From Jiulongibacter sp024742395 (GTDB taxonomy: Bacteria; Bacteroidota; Bacteroidia; Cytophagales; Spirosomataceae): a stretch of DNA of 64,000 bases. The DNA lies in assembly GCA_965249455.1 (NCBI GenBank), contig OZ252236.1, positions 4,154,001-4,218,000 on the forward strand. Reading direction: 5' to 3'. The position numbers and the translations under genes are program-made. The notes beneath the pieces are model-generated. The model saw only the letters and a list, made by a program, of their open reading frames with translations. It had not been told where the DNA came from and did not search any database. Below are positions 49,642-59,537 of this stretch, piece by piece. Every line of letters starts with the position of its first letter. Positions within the stretch are counted from its first letter, which is position 1.

Positions 49642-51927
49642 TTAAAACTCCCAACGGTAGTTTAACATCGGAACCATACCTAGCTGATATTTGGTAATAA
49701 CAGTACCTTGATATGCATCATAATAATCAAAAGCTACGTTCTGGTAATTTGCTACGTTTTGTAAGTCTATTGACCACATTCTATTCAGTTTGTCTTTTGA
49801 TCTTTTCAGATAGACTCTAATGTCTGGTCTAAAGTAGTCAGGACGTTTTTCTGTCAATCCGCTGTTGTAGTCAAAAACAGTTTTCATCGCCAGTTTTGAT
49901 GCGTCTAAATCAATAGTGTAATTTCTAAAACCTCCCATCCAAACTATACGGGTATTTACGCCCAAAACTCTACTTTTCGATACTTCCCATTCTTTACCTA
50001 TGGTTATATTGAAAATATAATTACCACTGTATCTTGACTCATAGAAATTGCCATCGAGTGCTTTATATTCAGATTTATAAAGTGTTGTATTGGCGAGTGC
50101 AAAGAATCCGTTGTCCAGATACTTATTGAAATTAAGCTCTAATCCGTAATTTCTTCCTTCGCCTTCATTCACTAATGAAGATGGGTCAACATATTCAGTC
50201 AGGTTTACCCCAACCAGGTGAGCCTGATTTCTTGAACTCAAATCGTGGTGAACAGATTGATAATACAGCTCAGCAGTCAATGAAGATGATTTACCTGTGG
50301 CTGTCGAATAATTCAGAACAAATTGATCTGACAACGTAGGCTTTAGATTGGAATTTCCGGCATACAACCATGATGAAAACAATTGCGAGTGTCTTCCATA
50401 AGCTATATTCAGATTACTCTTTGCATTTATCATAAAGCCAAGATTAGCCCTTGGCTCCAGACTTGATGTACTGTTTAATGTATATGTCAGATAATGTAAT
50501 CCCAAGGTTAAATTAGCTCTCTCTCCCAAACTCGTATTGTATTGAAGAAAAGGCTGTAAAATCATGGAAGAGAAATCTCCAACAAGGTCATTCTGAAAAG
50601 AGCTGATTGAGTCTGCTGTCTGTGTTAGATATACGCCTGCTTTCAGCCCGGCACCAGATTCAAATCTATTGGTAACTATACTACTCAGTGAGAGTTTAGA
50701 GGTGTTAGAAACATCGTTTGAAGAAGGTAGGTAATACGAACTAACGGGGTTTATCTCCTGAGTTCTTTCATTTCTTAAACCCGAATACACTATTGCATTT
50801 TTCCAAAGCAAATTCGGACTGAAGGTTTTAGAATGCGTTACACCTGCCGCTCCCATTTTACCATAATAGTTAATCGCAAACAAATCCTTTTCAAACTCAG
50901 GGCCAGTCCCCTCTTCATCGTCAAAAGTGAATTCATTTGAGTTTAGACCTCCCATACCAAAAAACGTAATGTCTCCTAATTTTTTATTCGGGAAGCTTAA
51001 ATTCACAGCTAAGTCCTGAAACTTAATAGACTCTCCTCCAAAACTCAAACCGCCTAAAGCCAACAGACCCGTGAAAGAGTATCTATAATTAATTAAATAG
51101 CTACTTCCTTTTTCTTTATTTATGGGGCCTTCAGAGGCTAAATCTACACCAATAAGACCTACCTGAGCGGTGTGTTCGTATTCTTTATTGTTCCCTTTTC
51201 TTAATCTCATATCCATCACACCAGATAGGGCATTACCGTATTCCGCCGGAAAAGCTCCTGTCAGGAAGTTCATGCTACCCATCATTTGGGCAGAAACCAT
51301 GTTTGTTCCACCGGCATTAACTGTGGCCTGATCAGAAAATGTACCGGCATTGGCCAAATGATTTGGGTTCACTATCTCAATTCCTTCAAGCCTCCATTGC
51401 AAGCCCCTGGGATTGTTTCCTCTAATGCTCATTCCATTCGCCTGATCATTGGTATTCGCCACACCGGGAAACGAAAAAGCGAGCCTTGCCGGATCAAAAA
51501 AGGTAGCAGGATAACGCATCACTTGTTCTACAGTGATTGACTGAATGCTGGTTTTAGCTCCACTGAGATTTGGGCTTGCAGCTGTTATTTGCACTTCCTC
51601 AAGATCAGTGACAGCTGGTACAAGATAAACCGGCACTATAAGCTCTTTATTAGAAGCTAAAAGCAATTCTTTCACCAGCTGCCTGGTAAAACCTACAGCA
51701 GAGACTGAAAGCTCTACCCTACCTACGGGTACATTGTTTATCACAAATTCTCCGTTTGAATTGGTTTGGGCATTAAGAGTTGAACCCTCTACCTGAACCG
51801 TTACATTTTCAATTAAGGCCTCTGTTACAGCGTCTTTCACCTGCCCTCTAATGGTTCCGGTTTGTTGTGCTTGCCCTGCAAAAAACAGACAAAATAGAAA
51901 TGGTAGTAGTAGTAAGCTTTTTTTCAT
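49642..51927 (-). CDS. TonB-dependent receptor with N-terminal CarboxypepD_reg domain, paralogue of 46302-48740
   Basis: A 761-residue outer membrane receptor: signal peptide (LLLLPFLFCLFFAGQAQ), CarboxypepD_reg domain (IRGQVKDAVTEALIENVTVQ), plug (SIRGNNPRGLQWRLEGIEIV, GAFPAEYGNALSGVMDMRLR), barrel ending NYRWEF. It has no SusD partner. The strong plug similarity to the ECF-controlled receptor 3 kb away points to duplication. Upstream is TACTTTTG (51982-51975), a housekeeping-type -7 box, and no ATAGGGG-N15-TTGTC element. The ATG at 51927 begins the signal peptide. Confidence 0.93.
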   Translation of the reverse strand: MKKSLLLLPFLFCLFFAGQAQQTGTIRGQVKDAVTEALIENVTVQVEGSTLNAQTNSNGEFVINNVPVGRVELSVSAVGFTRQLVKELLLASNKELIVPVYLVPAVTDLEEVQITAASPNLSGAKTSIQSITVEQVMRYPATFFDPARLAFSFPGVANTNDQANGMSIRGNNPRGLQWRLEGIEIVNPNHLANAGTFSDQATVNAGGTNMVSAQMMGSMNFLTGAFPAEYGNALSGVMDMRLRKGNNKEYEHTAQVGLIGVDLASEGPINKEKGSSYLINYRYSFTGLLALGGLSFGGESIKFQDLAVNLSFPNKKLGDITFFGMGGLNSNEFTFDDEEGTGPEFEKDLFAINYYGKMGAAGVTHSKTFSPNLLWKNAIVYSGLRNERTQEINPVSSYYLPSSNDVSNTSKLSLSSIVTNRFESGAGLKAGVYLTQTADSISSFQNDLVGDFSSMILQPFLQYNTSLGERANLTLGLHYLTYTLNSTSSLEPRANLGFMINAKSNLNIAYGRHSQLFSSWLYAGNSNLKPTLSDQFVLNYSTATGKSSSLTAELYYQSVHHDLSSRNQAHLVGVNLTEYVDPSSLVNEGEGRNYGLELNFNKYLDNGFFALANTTLYKSEYKALDGNFYESRYSGNYIFNITIGKEWEVSKSRVLGVNTRIVWMGGFRNYTIDLDASKLAMKTVFDYNSGLTEKRPDYFRPDIRVYLKRSKDKLNRMWSIDLQNVANYQNVAFDYYDAYQGTVITKYQLGMVPMLNYRWEF

Positions 51928-52057
51928 TTTATGGGTTAGGTTTCCTGATTTCATTGAAAGCAAAAATTAGTTTGCAAAAGTAAGCTTTAATAAAGAATTA
52001 AACAGATTTTTTCGACCTTGCGTATAGATCAGTCGCCGACAATGATAATAACTTGCT

Positions 52058-55000
52058 ATGTCCATATATAAAATTTACGGTTCGTCTGCCGGTTCTGGAA
52101 AAACCTTTACTCTAACAAAAACATTTCTGAGACTTCTGCTTCAAACAGATGAGTCTCACTATTTTAAGCATATTCTGGCTATAACTTTTACTAACGATGC
52201 GGCAGCAGAAATGAAGGAAAGGATTCTTCAAACCCTGAAAGAGCTTTCAGGTGAAGAAGAAAAACTATCGGGCAAGTCGAAGGCAGTTTTAGAAGCTCTA
52301 AAACCCGAATTAAATGGCTTAGAGTACCGAGAAATTCGACAAAGAGCCACTGCAGCATTTGATCGGATTTTAGAAGATTATTCTGACTTTAATGTAAAGA
52401 CCATTGACAGCTTTGTTAATCAACTGGTGACTTCATTTTCATTAGATCTGGGCTTACCGTATAACTACGAGGTCATTCTCGATAAGGAACCCATCCTTCT
52501 AAAAGCGGCCGAAAGAGTTTTCGACAAAATAGGAACTGATGGGCATGACCATATCTCTGAACTGGTTCAAAACTTTGCTGAAGAACAAGCAGATGAAGGA
52601 AAAAATTGGCAAAATTTATTACCTAATCTCGCCCAGTTTGCTTCTAATCTTTTTGATGATCAATACTATAATCTAATTCAAAAAAATGAAGGTTTAGATT
52701 ATGCCGACTATTTAAAAATTAAGAAACAGATAGATCAACACATCGCTATCATTAAGAATACCTATCTGCAATTCGGGAAAAAGGGTAAGGCACTTTTAGA
52801 GGAAAATGGCTTATCCGTTGATGATTTCTCTTACGGAAAAGGTGGCTTTGCATCAATTTTCCTCAAACTGGAAGATCCAGAAAACGACATGTTAAATAAG
52901 GAGTGGGATCCCGGAAAAAGAATAATTGAGGCAATTGAAAAAGATGTTTGGTACACCAAAAAAACTCCTGTATCAACGCAAAATGCAATAGACAATATCA
53001 ACGGTGATCTCAAATCATTCTATTTTGAAGTAATGGATTTTCTGGATACCGAAAAACCAAAGTATATGCTTTGTAAAGAGGTCAGAAAAAATCTAGACAA
53101 TCTGGCTCTGCTTGACGAAGTAAAATCTGAATTCTACAAGATTCTTCATGAAAATGATCAAGCCTATATAACGGACTTTAACAGAAGAATAAATAAGGTC
53201 ATAGCCTCAGAACCCATTCCCTATATTTTTGAGCGTCTGGGCGAAAGGTACAACCATATACTCATAGATGAATTTCAGGATACCTCTGATATTCAATACT
53301 ATAATCTTCTACCCCTGATTGAAAACGCCCTTTCTAAGAATCAATTTAATATGCTGGTGGGTGACCCCAAACAGTCTATTTATAGATGGCGAGGAGGTAA
53401 GGTAGAGTTGATGATTCACCTCCTAAATAAAAACACAGAGGCTCTGAAAGAGAACCCACTCCTAAGCCTACACCAGCATTTTACTGTAGACTTTACTTCA
53501 GACTTTTTGTCTAATGAGCATTTGGATAAAAACTATAGAAGTAAGAAAGAAATCATTGAGTTTAACAGGGACTTCTTTAAGCGAATTGCAGAAAGCAGTG
53601 ACGAAAGCATGGTAAAAAGTGCCTTTGAAAACGCTGCACAAGATACACATGCAGGCACTAAAGATGGTGGGCATGTAGAGCTATGTATAAATGAAAACGA
53701 TAAAACCGATGACTTGGAATGGAACAAATCAAAAATTTTATCTACAATTACCGAAGTCTTAAGTCAAGGTTACGGCCTGGGGGATATTGCGATACTTTGC
53801 AGAAATAAAAAAAACGCAGCTGCACCTATAGCTGAATTCTTGATTTCTGAAGGTTATCCTGTTATCTCGGCAGACTCACTTCTCTTAAAAAACTATCTTG
53901 GTGTTAACTTCCTCATCAGCCTGCTTATGGCTTATCAGGATGATGCCCGTTCTGATGAAGCCATTTTGCTTTATCACAGATACAAAGCCCTGAAATTTCC
54001 TGATAAGCTTAATCAGACCAATATCTGGATGTTTCTTAAAACCCAGGACATTGATATTGATTTACATATTCTTAGTGCCTTTGGCCTGTTTCAACTCACT
54101 GAGTCAATAGCGAATAAGGTAGGACTATTTGAAGATGTTGCCGGCCTGCCCTACCTTTTCGCCTTGTTTGATCTGGTTCAGAACTACGTTAAAAATATGG
54201 GAAACAGCTTGGCAGATTTTCTTGATTATTGGCATCAATCCGGCAAAATGACCTCAGTAAGTATTGCCAAGCCTGATGCCATTACTGTTTCTACCGTCCA
54301 TAAATCCAAAGGACTGGAATATCCCATAGTCATTGTGCCATTTGCCAATTGGTCTGTTGTACCGCAGAACAACTCAAAAGCCTGGTATGATTTATCTCAA
54401 TTTAAATACCCTGAGTTCAGTGTGGGCGATAAGCAAATTTGTGCCTCACCTATCACATTCAAAAAGGATTTGAAGCTAACGCCGGTTGCAGATCAATACC
54501 AACAGGAATTGGAATTCAGTAAGCTGGAAGCTCTGAATATTCTTTATGTTGCTTTTACAAGACCTGTAGACAGGCTGTATATATTAAGTAAAAAGCCGGC
54601 AAGAGGGGAGTCAAATACAATTTACACCATTTTAACCTCGTTCCTTGGCCCTTACCAACTAGATGATAATCAAGAATATACAAGAACTTTCTATCAAGGC
54701 TTAAACAATAAGACGGTAAAGGAAAAAGTACTAGAACCTACTTACGCTTTGGAAACCATTCATAGCAATGAGAATCTAGGCAAGCTGAGAATAAAATCAA
54801 GTGTAGATAAACTATTCAATGAGCAAAACCAACGTGATAAAGGTAACCTTATACACACATTGTTTTCAGAAATTGTTATGGCCACAGATCTGGAACAGGC
54901 CTTGCGAAAGCTTCAACTGGACGGACTCATCAACGAGACTGAAAAAGTAGAATTAAAAAAGGATGCCGCCGAGTTGATGAATCATCCTGCTCTTCACCCA

Positions 55001-55255
55001 CATTTCCATGGAGATATTCAAGTAGAAAATGAAAGAGATATTTTGGTTAAAAACGAAGACTTTAGCAGACCAGACCGTGTGGTCATCAAAAACAACTCTG
55101 TCACTGTCATTGATTATAAAACAGGTCAAAAAAGAAAAGCTCACGAATATCAGATAAAACATTATGGCGAATTGTACAGAAATATGGGCTATGATCAGGT
55201 AGAACTCCTGCTAGTCTATTTAAACCCTACAGAAGTGGTTCCTATTCGCTTTTGA
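52058..55255 (+). CDS. AddA/RecB-like helicase-nuclease
   Basis: A 1065-residue UvrD/Rep superfamily protein for double-strand-break end processing. Walker A is GSSAGSGKTFTLTKTF at the N terminus; helicase motifs DEFQDTSDIQYYN, VGDPKQSIYRWRGG, VSTVHKSKGLEYPIVIV and ILYVAFTRPVDRLYIL follow. The C terminus has a RecB-type nuclease domain: KGNLIHTLFSEI, then VIDYKTGQKRKAHEYQIKHY with the Asp and Lys of the active site. The expected AddB-like partner is not adjacent; the next gene, one base past the stop codon, is the CCA-adding enzyme. Confidence 0.9.
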   Translation: MSIYKIYGSSAGSGKTFTLTKTFLRLLLQTDESHYFKHILAITFTNDAAAEMKERILQTLKELSGEEEKLSGKSKAVLEALKPELNGLEYREIRQRATAAFDRILEDYSDFNVKTIDSFVNQLVTSFSLDLGLPYNYEVILDKEPILLKAAERVFDKIGTDGHDHISELVQNFAEEQADEGKNWQNLLPNLAQFASNLFDDQYYNLIQKNEGLDYADYLKIKKQIDQHIAIIKNTYLQFGKKGKALLEENGLSVDDFSYGKGGFASIFLKLEDPENDMLNKEWDPGKRIIEAIEKDVWYTKKTPVSTQNAIDNINGDLKSFYFEVMDFLDTEKPKYMLCKEVRKNLDNLALLDEVKSEFYKILHENDQAYITDFNRRINKVIASEPIPYIFERLGERYNHILIDEFQDTSDIQYYNLLPLIENALSKNQFNMLVGDPKQSIYRWRGGKVELMIHLLNKNTEALKENPLLSLHQHFTVDFTSDFLSNEHLDKNYRSKKEIIEFNRDFFKRIAESSDESMVKSAFENAAQDTHAGTKDGGHVELCINENDKTDDLEWNKSKILSTITEVLSQGYGLGDIAILCRNKKNAAAPIAEFLISEGYPVISADSLLLKNYLGVNFLISLLMAYQDDARSDEAILLYHRYKALKFPDKLNQTNIWMFLKTQDIDIDLHILSAFGLFQLTESIANKVGLFEDVAGLPYLFALFDLVQNYVKNMGNSLADFLDYWHQSGKMTSVSIAKPDAITVSTVHKSKGLEYPIVIVPFANWSVVPQNNSKAWYDLSQFKYPEFSVGDKQICASPITFKKDLKLTPVADQYQQELEFSKLEALNILYVAFTRPVDRLYILSKKPARGESNTIYTILTSFLGPYQLDDNQEYTRTFYQGLNNKTVKEKVLEPTYALETIHSNENLGKLRIKSSVDKLFNEQNQRDKGNLIHTLFSEIVMATDLEQALRKLQLDGLINETEKVELKKDAAELMNHPALHPHFHGDIQVENERDILVKNEDFSRPDRVVIKNNSVTVIDYKTGQKRKAHEYQIKHYGELYRNMGYDQVELLLVYLNPTEVVPIRF

Positions 55256-55256
55256 A

Positions 55257-56744
55257 ATGCTTACTTTTGCAGCACGAACCGAACAGATAAGCTGCTTGAA
55301 TTTTAAACAACACCTATCAGAGCTACCCATTTTTACTACTATCGGAGAAGCCGCCGATGATCTAAATGTAGAAGCTTACGTCATAGGCGGATACGTCAGA
55401 GACCTCATTCTAAACAGACCTAACAAAGACATCGATGTGGTTTGTGCAGGTAGCGGAATTGAGCTGGCTGAAAAAGTAGCGGAAAAGTTAGGTGCTGCCC
55501 GTGTGAATGTTTTCAAAAATTTCGGTACTGCCCAAATACCTCACCCTGAGCTTGACCTTGAGTTTGTAGGAGCCAGAAAAGAATCTTACCGCACAGACTC
55601 CCGTAAACCCATTGTGGAAGATGGTACGCTTCAAGACGATCAAAACAGGCGGGATTTTACTATCAATGCCATGGGACTTTGCCTGAATAAAAATCGTTTT
55701 GGTGAACTCATGGATCCTTTTGAAGGACAAAAAGATCTTGAAAGGAAAATCATTAAAACACCCCTTGAACCAGGCATTACTTTCTCTGATGATCCTTTGA
55801 GGATGATGAGAGCTATTCGTTTTGCTACGCAATTAAAATTTGATATTGATGGCGAAACATTTGCCGCAATTTGTTCAATGAAAGATCGCATCAGTATTGT
55901 CTCTCAGGAGAGAATATCAGATGAATTAAACAAAATCATTCTGGCCGATACACCTTCTTATGGTTTTAAATTACTAGATCAAACAGGGCTATTACCAATT
56001 ATTTTTCCAGAGTTTGTAGACTTAAAAGGGATAGAATATAAAGACGGAAAAGGGCATAAAGATAATTTTTATCATACCCTTCAAGTACTCGATAATATTA
56101 CTCAAACTACCGATGACCTTTGGGTACGGTGGGCGGCTATATTGCATGATATTGCTAAACCCGCTACAAAAAGATTCAATAAAAAAGCAGGCTGGACCTT
56201 CCATGGCCATGAAGAATTAGGAAGCCGATGGGTCAAAGGCATTTTCAGAAGAATGAAGCTTCCTTTGGATCAAAAAATGAGATCAGTGACAAATCTGGTT
56301 CGTTTACATTTAAGACCCATTGCTCTTGCCAAAGAAGGCGTAACAGACTCCGCACTTCGGAGACTTTTAGTAGAGGCAGGTGATGACATCGAGAATTTGA
56401 TGAAGCTTTGCCGAGCTGATATCACTTCAAAAGACCGCTCTAAAGTCAATAAGTATTTAAAGAACTTTGACAAAGTAGAAGAACTTCTTATTGAACTGGA
56501 AGAAAAAGACCATCTACGTAATTTTCAACCGGTGATTACCGGTGAAATTATTATGGCCATGTTTGATTTACCTCCATCTAAGGAAGTTGGAACTTTAAAA
56601 GCGGCTATTCGGGAAGCTGTCATTGACGGGCAAGTACCCAACGAGCTTAAAGAAGGCTACGATTTTGTTAAAAAAGAAGGAGAGAAAATGGGCTTTCAGG
56701 TGGTCAAGCCTTTTAAAGAGGTTATCACACCTTCATTAAATTAA
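55257..56744 (+). CDS. cca: CCA tRNA nucleotidyltransferase with HD domain
   Basis: Adds or repairs the 3' CCA of tRNAs. The 495 residues include the nucleotidyltransferase head VIGGYVRDLILNRPNKDIDV with the catalytic DxD pair, RRDFTINAMGL, the RMMRAIRFATQL neck and an HD-type domain (RWAAILHDIAKPATKRF, GHEELGSRW). Its ATG at 55257 is only two bases past the AddA-like stop, so the genes are cotranscribed. The 3' end overlaps the convergent DUF2851 gene by 20 bp. Confidence 0.94.
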   Translation: MLTFAARTEQISCLNFKQHLSELPIFTTIGEAADDLNVEAYVIGGYVRDLILNRPNKDIDVVCAGSGIELAEKVAEKLGAARVNVFKNFGTAQIPHPELDLEFVGARKESYRTDSRKPIVEDGTLQDDQNRRDFTINAMGLCLNKNRFGELMDPFEGQKDLERKIIKTPLEPGITFSDDPLRMMRAIRFATQLKFDIDGETFAAICSMKDRISIVSQERISDELNKIILADTPSYGFKLLDQTGLLPIIFPEFVDLKGIEYKDGKGHKDNFYHTLQVLDNITQTTDDLWVRWAAILHDIAKPATKRFNKKAGWTFHGHEELGSRWVKGIFRRMKLPLDQKMRSVTNLVRLHLRPIALAKEGVTDSALRRLLVEAGDDIENLMKLCRADITSKDRSKVNKYLKNFDKVEELLIELEEKDHLRNFQPVITGEIIMAMFDLPPSKEVGTLKAAIREAVIDGQVPNELKEGYDFVKKEGEKMGFQVVKPFKEVITPSLN

Positions 56745-57999
56745 CCCCTACTCCACAAGACAGGCACTGGCGTTTTGTACAGAATTCATTGTAAAGCTCT
56801 ATACTTCCCTGACTGTCAGACATTGTTTTAATTTCTAAATCCAAAGATTCCCAAAGGCGGGTTATTCGGTTTCGTTCTGCCGGTATTGCTTCTAAAAACG
56901 AAATTGCCCTATCTGTTTTGCTCTGTTCATCGGTATAGCTACCATTGGCAATTAGTACCGGAACTACCGTATTGATAATTAAATTGTGAATCGAAGATTT
57001 CCCAAGTCCATTTTGAGGTCTAGCACTCTTTTTTCCAAAATGATAGTGTTCTCGCCAATAAACAGACAAAGCTGATTTAAAATAGGCTTCTATTTCTTTA
57101 AAATCAGCAGTTTCAGTAAATACATCAAAAAAACTTTTTTGCCTCGATATTAATGCAGCAATTTCGGCCAATCTTACGGTTGGAAAATTTGCAGGTCTTG
57201 TTCTCAAAAATTTCCATTCCGAGATATTGAGTTCCCTTTCTTCTAAGCCATGTTTAGCTCTTAAGAAAGTATATTCCTTCTTTAATTTCAAAGCATATTC
57301 ATCGTCCTGAGCATTTAAGAAACCTGCCACACCATAAAGCAAGGCCTGTGTTTGTATCTCTGAAGAGCTATATTTTCTAAGAAGTTTGAGTGGAATATTT
57401 TCAGCCAAATGCACAAAAGCATGATTGTTTAGCTTAAAGCCAAAATTCCCTAAAAGTACTTGATAAACAGTCTCTTCCCAATCTCCCAGATTACTGGCTA
57501 ATCTTTTTAAAACTACTTTAGCCTTTCTTTGTAGACGCTGCATTAATGCTTTATCTAACATGCTCATTTTAATAATATCATCTACCTTATGAAAATCTGA
57601 AGAACAAGGAACTGTAGCCGGAGAAAGCACCAGACTTTTGTATTTATCAATGATATTTTGGTTGGTTAGTGCGGCTAGCTCTAAGGTAGGCAATGCTTTA
57701 CCGTCTTTGCCTGTTATTTCCTTATCATGCTGCCAGACTACATGCAGAATTACATTATCATAGGCAGAATCTTGTTGATGATTGTGCCGAAGCCAATCTG
57801 AGGATTTCAGATGAATCTCCACACTTCCTATCCATTCTAAGTGGTCAATTTTGACACGGGCTTCTTTAAAATCCGGACCAGAATCCCTGTTTAAAATACC
57901 TTGTTTCAGAATGGATATTTCTGTGTTAGAAGTGGTTTTTAAAGCAGATTTATCAAACTGTTGGTATTGCCAGATGTAGTGCAAAAACTCCTCTTTCAT
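56725..57999 (-). CDS. DUF2851 family protein
   Basis: A 424-residue protein conserved in Bacteroidota and some other bacteria, without a known function. It starts KEEFLHYIWQYQQFDKSALK, has GPDFKEARVKIDHLEWIGSV and LHVVWQHDKEI near the N terminus, and ends with cysteines in CTKRQCLSCGVG that may bind metal. No signal peptide or membrane segment is seen, so it is cytoplasmic. It converges on cca, overlapping it by 20 bp. Confidence 0.88.
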   Translation of the reverse strand: MKEEFLHYIWQYQQFDKSALKTTSNTEISILKQGILNRDSGPDFKEARVKIDHLEWIGSVEIHLKSSDWLRHNHQQDSAYDNVILHVVWQHDKEITGKDGKALPTLELAALTNQNIIDKYKSLVLSPATVPCSSDFHKVDDIIKMSMLDKALMQRLQRKAKVVLKRLASNLGDWEETVYQVLLGNFGFKLNNHAFVHLAENIPLKLLRKYSSSEIQTQALLYGVAGFLNAQDDEYALKLKKEYTFLRAKHGLEERELNISEWKFLRTRPANFPTVRLAEIAALISRQKSFFDVFTETADFKEIEAYFKSALSVYWREHYHFGKKSARPQNGLGKSSIHNLIINTVVPVLIANGSYTDEQSKTDRAISFLEAIPAERNRITRLWESLDLEIKTMSDSQGSIELYNEFCTKRQCLSCGVGVNLMKV

Positions 58000-58073
58000 T
58001 GCTGTGCGAATATCTAAATCTCAAATAATTGAGTTAAAGATACTAAAACACTGGAATTCCTTCCTTTTGGGTA

Positions 58074-58898
58074 TTAAAGATACTGAGAGAGAAGGTCAGC
58101 CATTTGAGACTGGAGTTTCCTGGCCTCCTTAGCAGCTACTTCAGCAAAATCTTCTTTATCTGATGCATAGATGATTCCTCTTGAAGAATTTACCAGAAGT
58201 CCACACATAGAGTTCATTCCGTTTTTCGCTACCTCTTCCAGGCTTCCACCTTGTGCCCCTACCCCAGGAACGAGCAGAAAGTGATCCGGAATAATCTTTC
58301 TGATCTCTTTCAATGCCTCAGCCTTAGTGGCTCCTACCACATACATTAGCCTGTCTGCATTGCCCCATTCAGCTGACTTCTTCAATACCTTTTCATAGAG
58401 TTTCTCTTCTCCCATCTGAATTTGCTGGAAATCTGCAGAACCACCATTAGAGGTTAGGGCCAAAAGGATGACCCACTTATTGTCAAATTCTAGAAAAGGA
58501 CTTACTGAATCTACTCCCATATAAGGAGCTACAGTAATAGAATCAAAAGACATTCCTGAAGCTTCTTTATCAAAAAAAGCTCGAGCATATAATTTTGACG
58601 TATTTCCTATATCTCCTCTTTTTGCATCTGCAATGGAAAAACAATGCTCAGGTATTATCTCTAAGGTTTTTTGAAGGCTTAACCAACCTTTTGGACCCAT
58701 TGCCTCGTAAAAGGCAATATTGGGTTTGTAGGAGACAGCATATGGGCTGGTAGCTTCAATAATTTGCTTATTGAACTCAAAAACAGGATCATCCAAATGC
58801 AGTAGGTGTTTTGGAATTTTTTTTATGTCAGTATCTAAACCCACACATAAAAAGGAATGTTTTTTCTTTATTTGCTCAAAAAGCTCCTGTCTGGTCAT
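58074..58898 (-). CDS. pyrF: orotidine-5'-phosphate decarboxylase, type 2
   Basis: Makes UMP from OMP in pyrimidine synthesis. The 274 residues fit the longer type 2 family: FLCVGLDTDIKKIPKHL, KPNIAFYEAMGPKGW, the catalytic SIADAKRGDIGNTSKLYA, VAPYMGVDSVSPF and LVPGVGAQGGSLEEV. The frame extends to 58997, but the ATG at 58898 (MTRQELFEQIKK) matches the family start. It is divergent from rfbC. Confidence 0.95.
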   Translation of the reverse strand: MTRQELFEQIKKKHSFLCVGLDTDIKKIPKHLLHLDDPVFEFNKQIIEATSPYAVSYKPNIAFYEAMGPKGWLSLQKTLEIIPEHCFSIADAKRGDIGNTSKLYARAFFDKEASGMSFDSITVAPYMGVDSVSPFLEFDNKWVILLALTSNGGSADFQQIQMGEEKLYEKVLKKSAEWGNADRLMYVVGATKAEALKEIRKIIPDHFLLVPGVGAQGGSLEEVAKNGMNSMCGLLVNSSRGIIYASDKEDFAEVAAKEARKLQSQMADLLSQYL

Positions 58899-59006
58899 GA
58901 AATTCAAATTTGATTGCAATTTAGGATGAAATAGGTGTCTTTGCCATTTTTCTAGTCCTGAAATACTAGCTATTTTTGTGGCCGATTTAAACCCCAAATT
59001 ACCTGA

Positions 59007-59537
59007 ATGGAATTTCGTAAAACCAGTATTGAAGGCTTAATAGAAATTAAACCTCGTATTTTTAAAGATTCTCGAGGCTATTTTTTTGAGTCATACCAGC
59101 AGAAACTTTTTCAGGAAAACGGGATCAGTGAAATCTTTGTTCAGGATAATCAATCCTTCTCTACCAAAGGAGTATTGCGTGGACTTCACCTTCAAAAAGA
59201 GCCTTTTGCCCAAGGGAAGCTCGTTAGAGTGGTCATGGGCAAAGTATTAGATGTGGCTGTAGATGTGAGACCAGGTTCTCCAACTTTTGGCCAATATGAG
59301 TCTGTTATTCTCGATGCCGAACAAAACAATATGTTTTACGTACCTCCCGGGTTTTTACACGGATTTGCGGCTCTGGAAGACACCATATTTTCTTACAAGT
59401 GTACGAACACTTATCATAAGGAGTCTGAGCTTGGCATAAGATGGAATGACCCCGATATCAATATCGACTGGGGACTTGAGCATCCTTTGGTTTCAGAAAA
59501 AGATCAGGAGCTTCCTTTTCTGAAAGAGGTGTTTTAA
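59007..59537 (+). CDS. rfbC: dTDP-4-dehydrorhamnose 3,5-epimerase RmlC
   Basis: Third step of dTDP-L-rhamnose synthesis. A 176-residue cupin: DSRGYFFESYQQKLF, VQDNQSFSTKGVLRGLHLQK with the catalytic His, GKVLDVAVDVRPGSPTFGQY and VPPGFLHGFAALED. A TATTTTTG -7-like box lies at 58971-58978. It is separated from rfbB/rfbA by more than 55 kb. It ends with a 4-bp tail-to-tail overlap with rlmB. Confidence 0.96.
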   Translation: MEFRKTSIEGLIEIKPRIFKDSRGYFFESYQQKLFQENGISEIFVQDNQSFSTKGVLRGLHLQKEPFAQGKLVRVVMGKVLDVAVDVRPGSPTFGQYESVILDAEQNNMFYVPPGFLHGFAALEDTIFSYKCTNTYHKESELGIRWNDPDINIDWGLEHPLVSEKDQELPFLKEVF

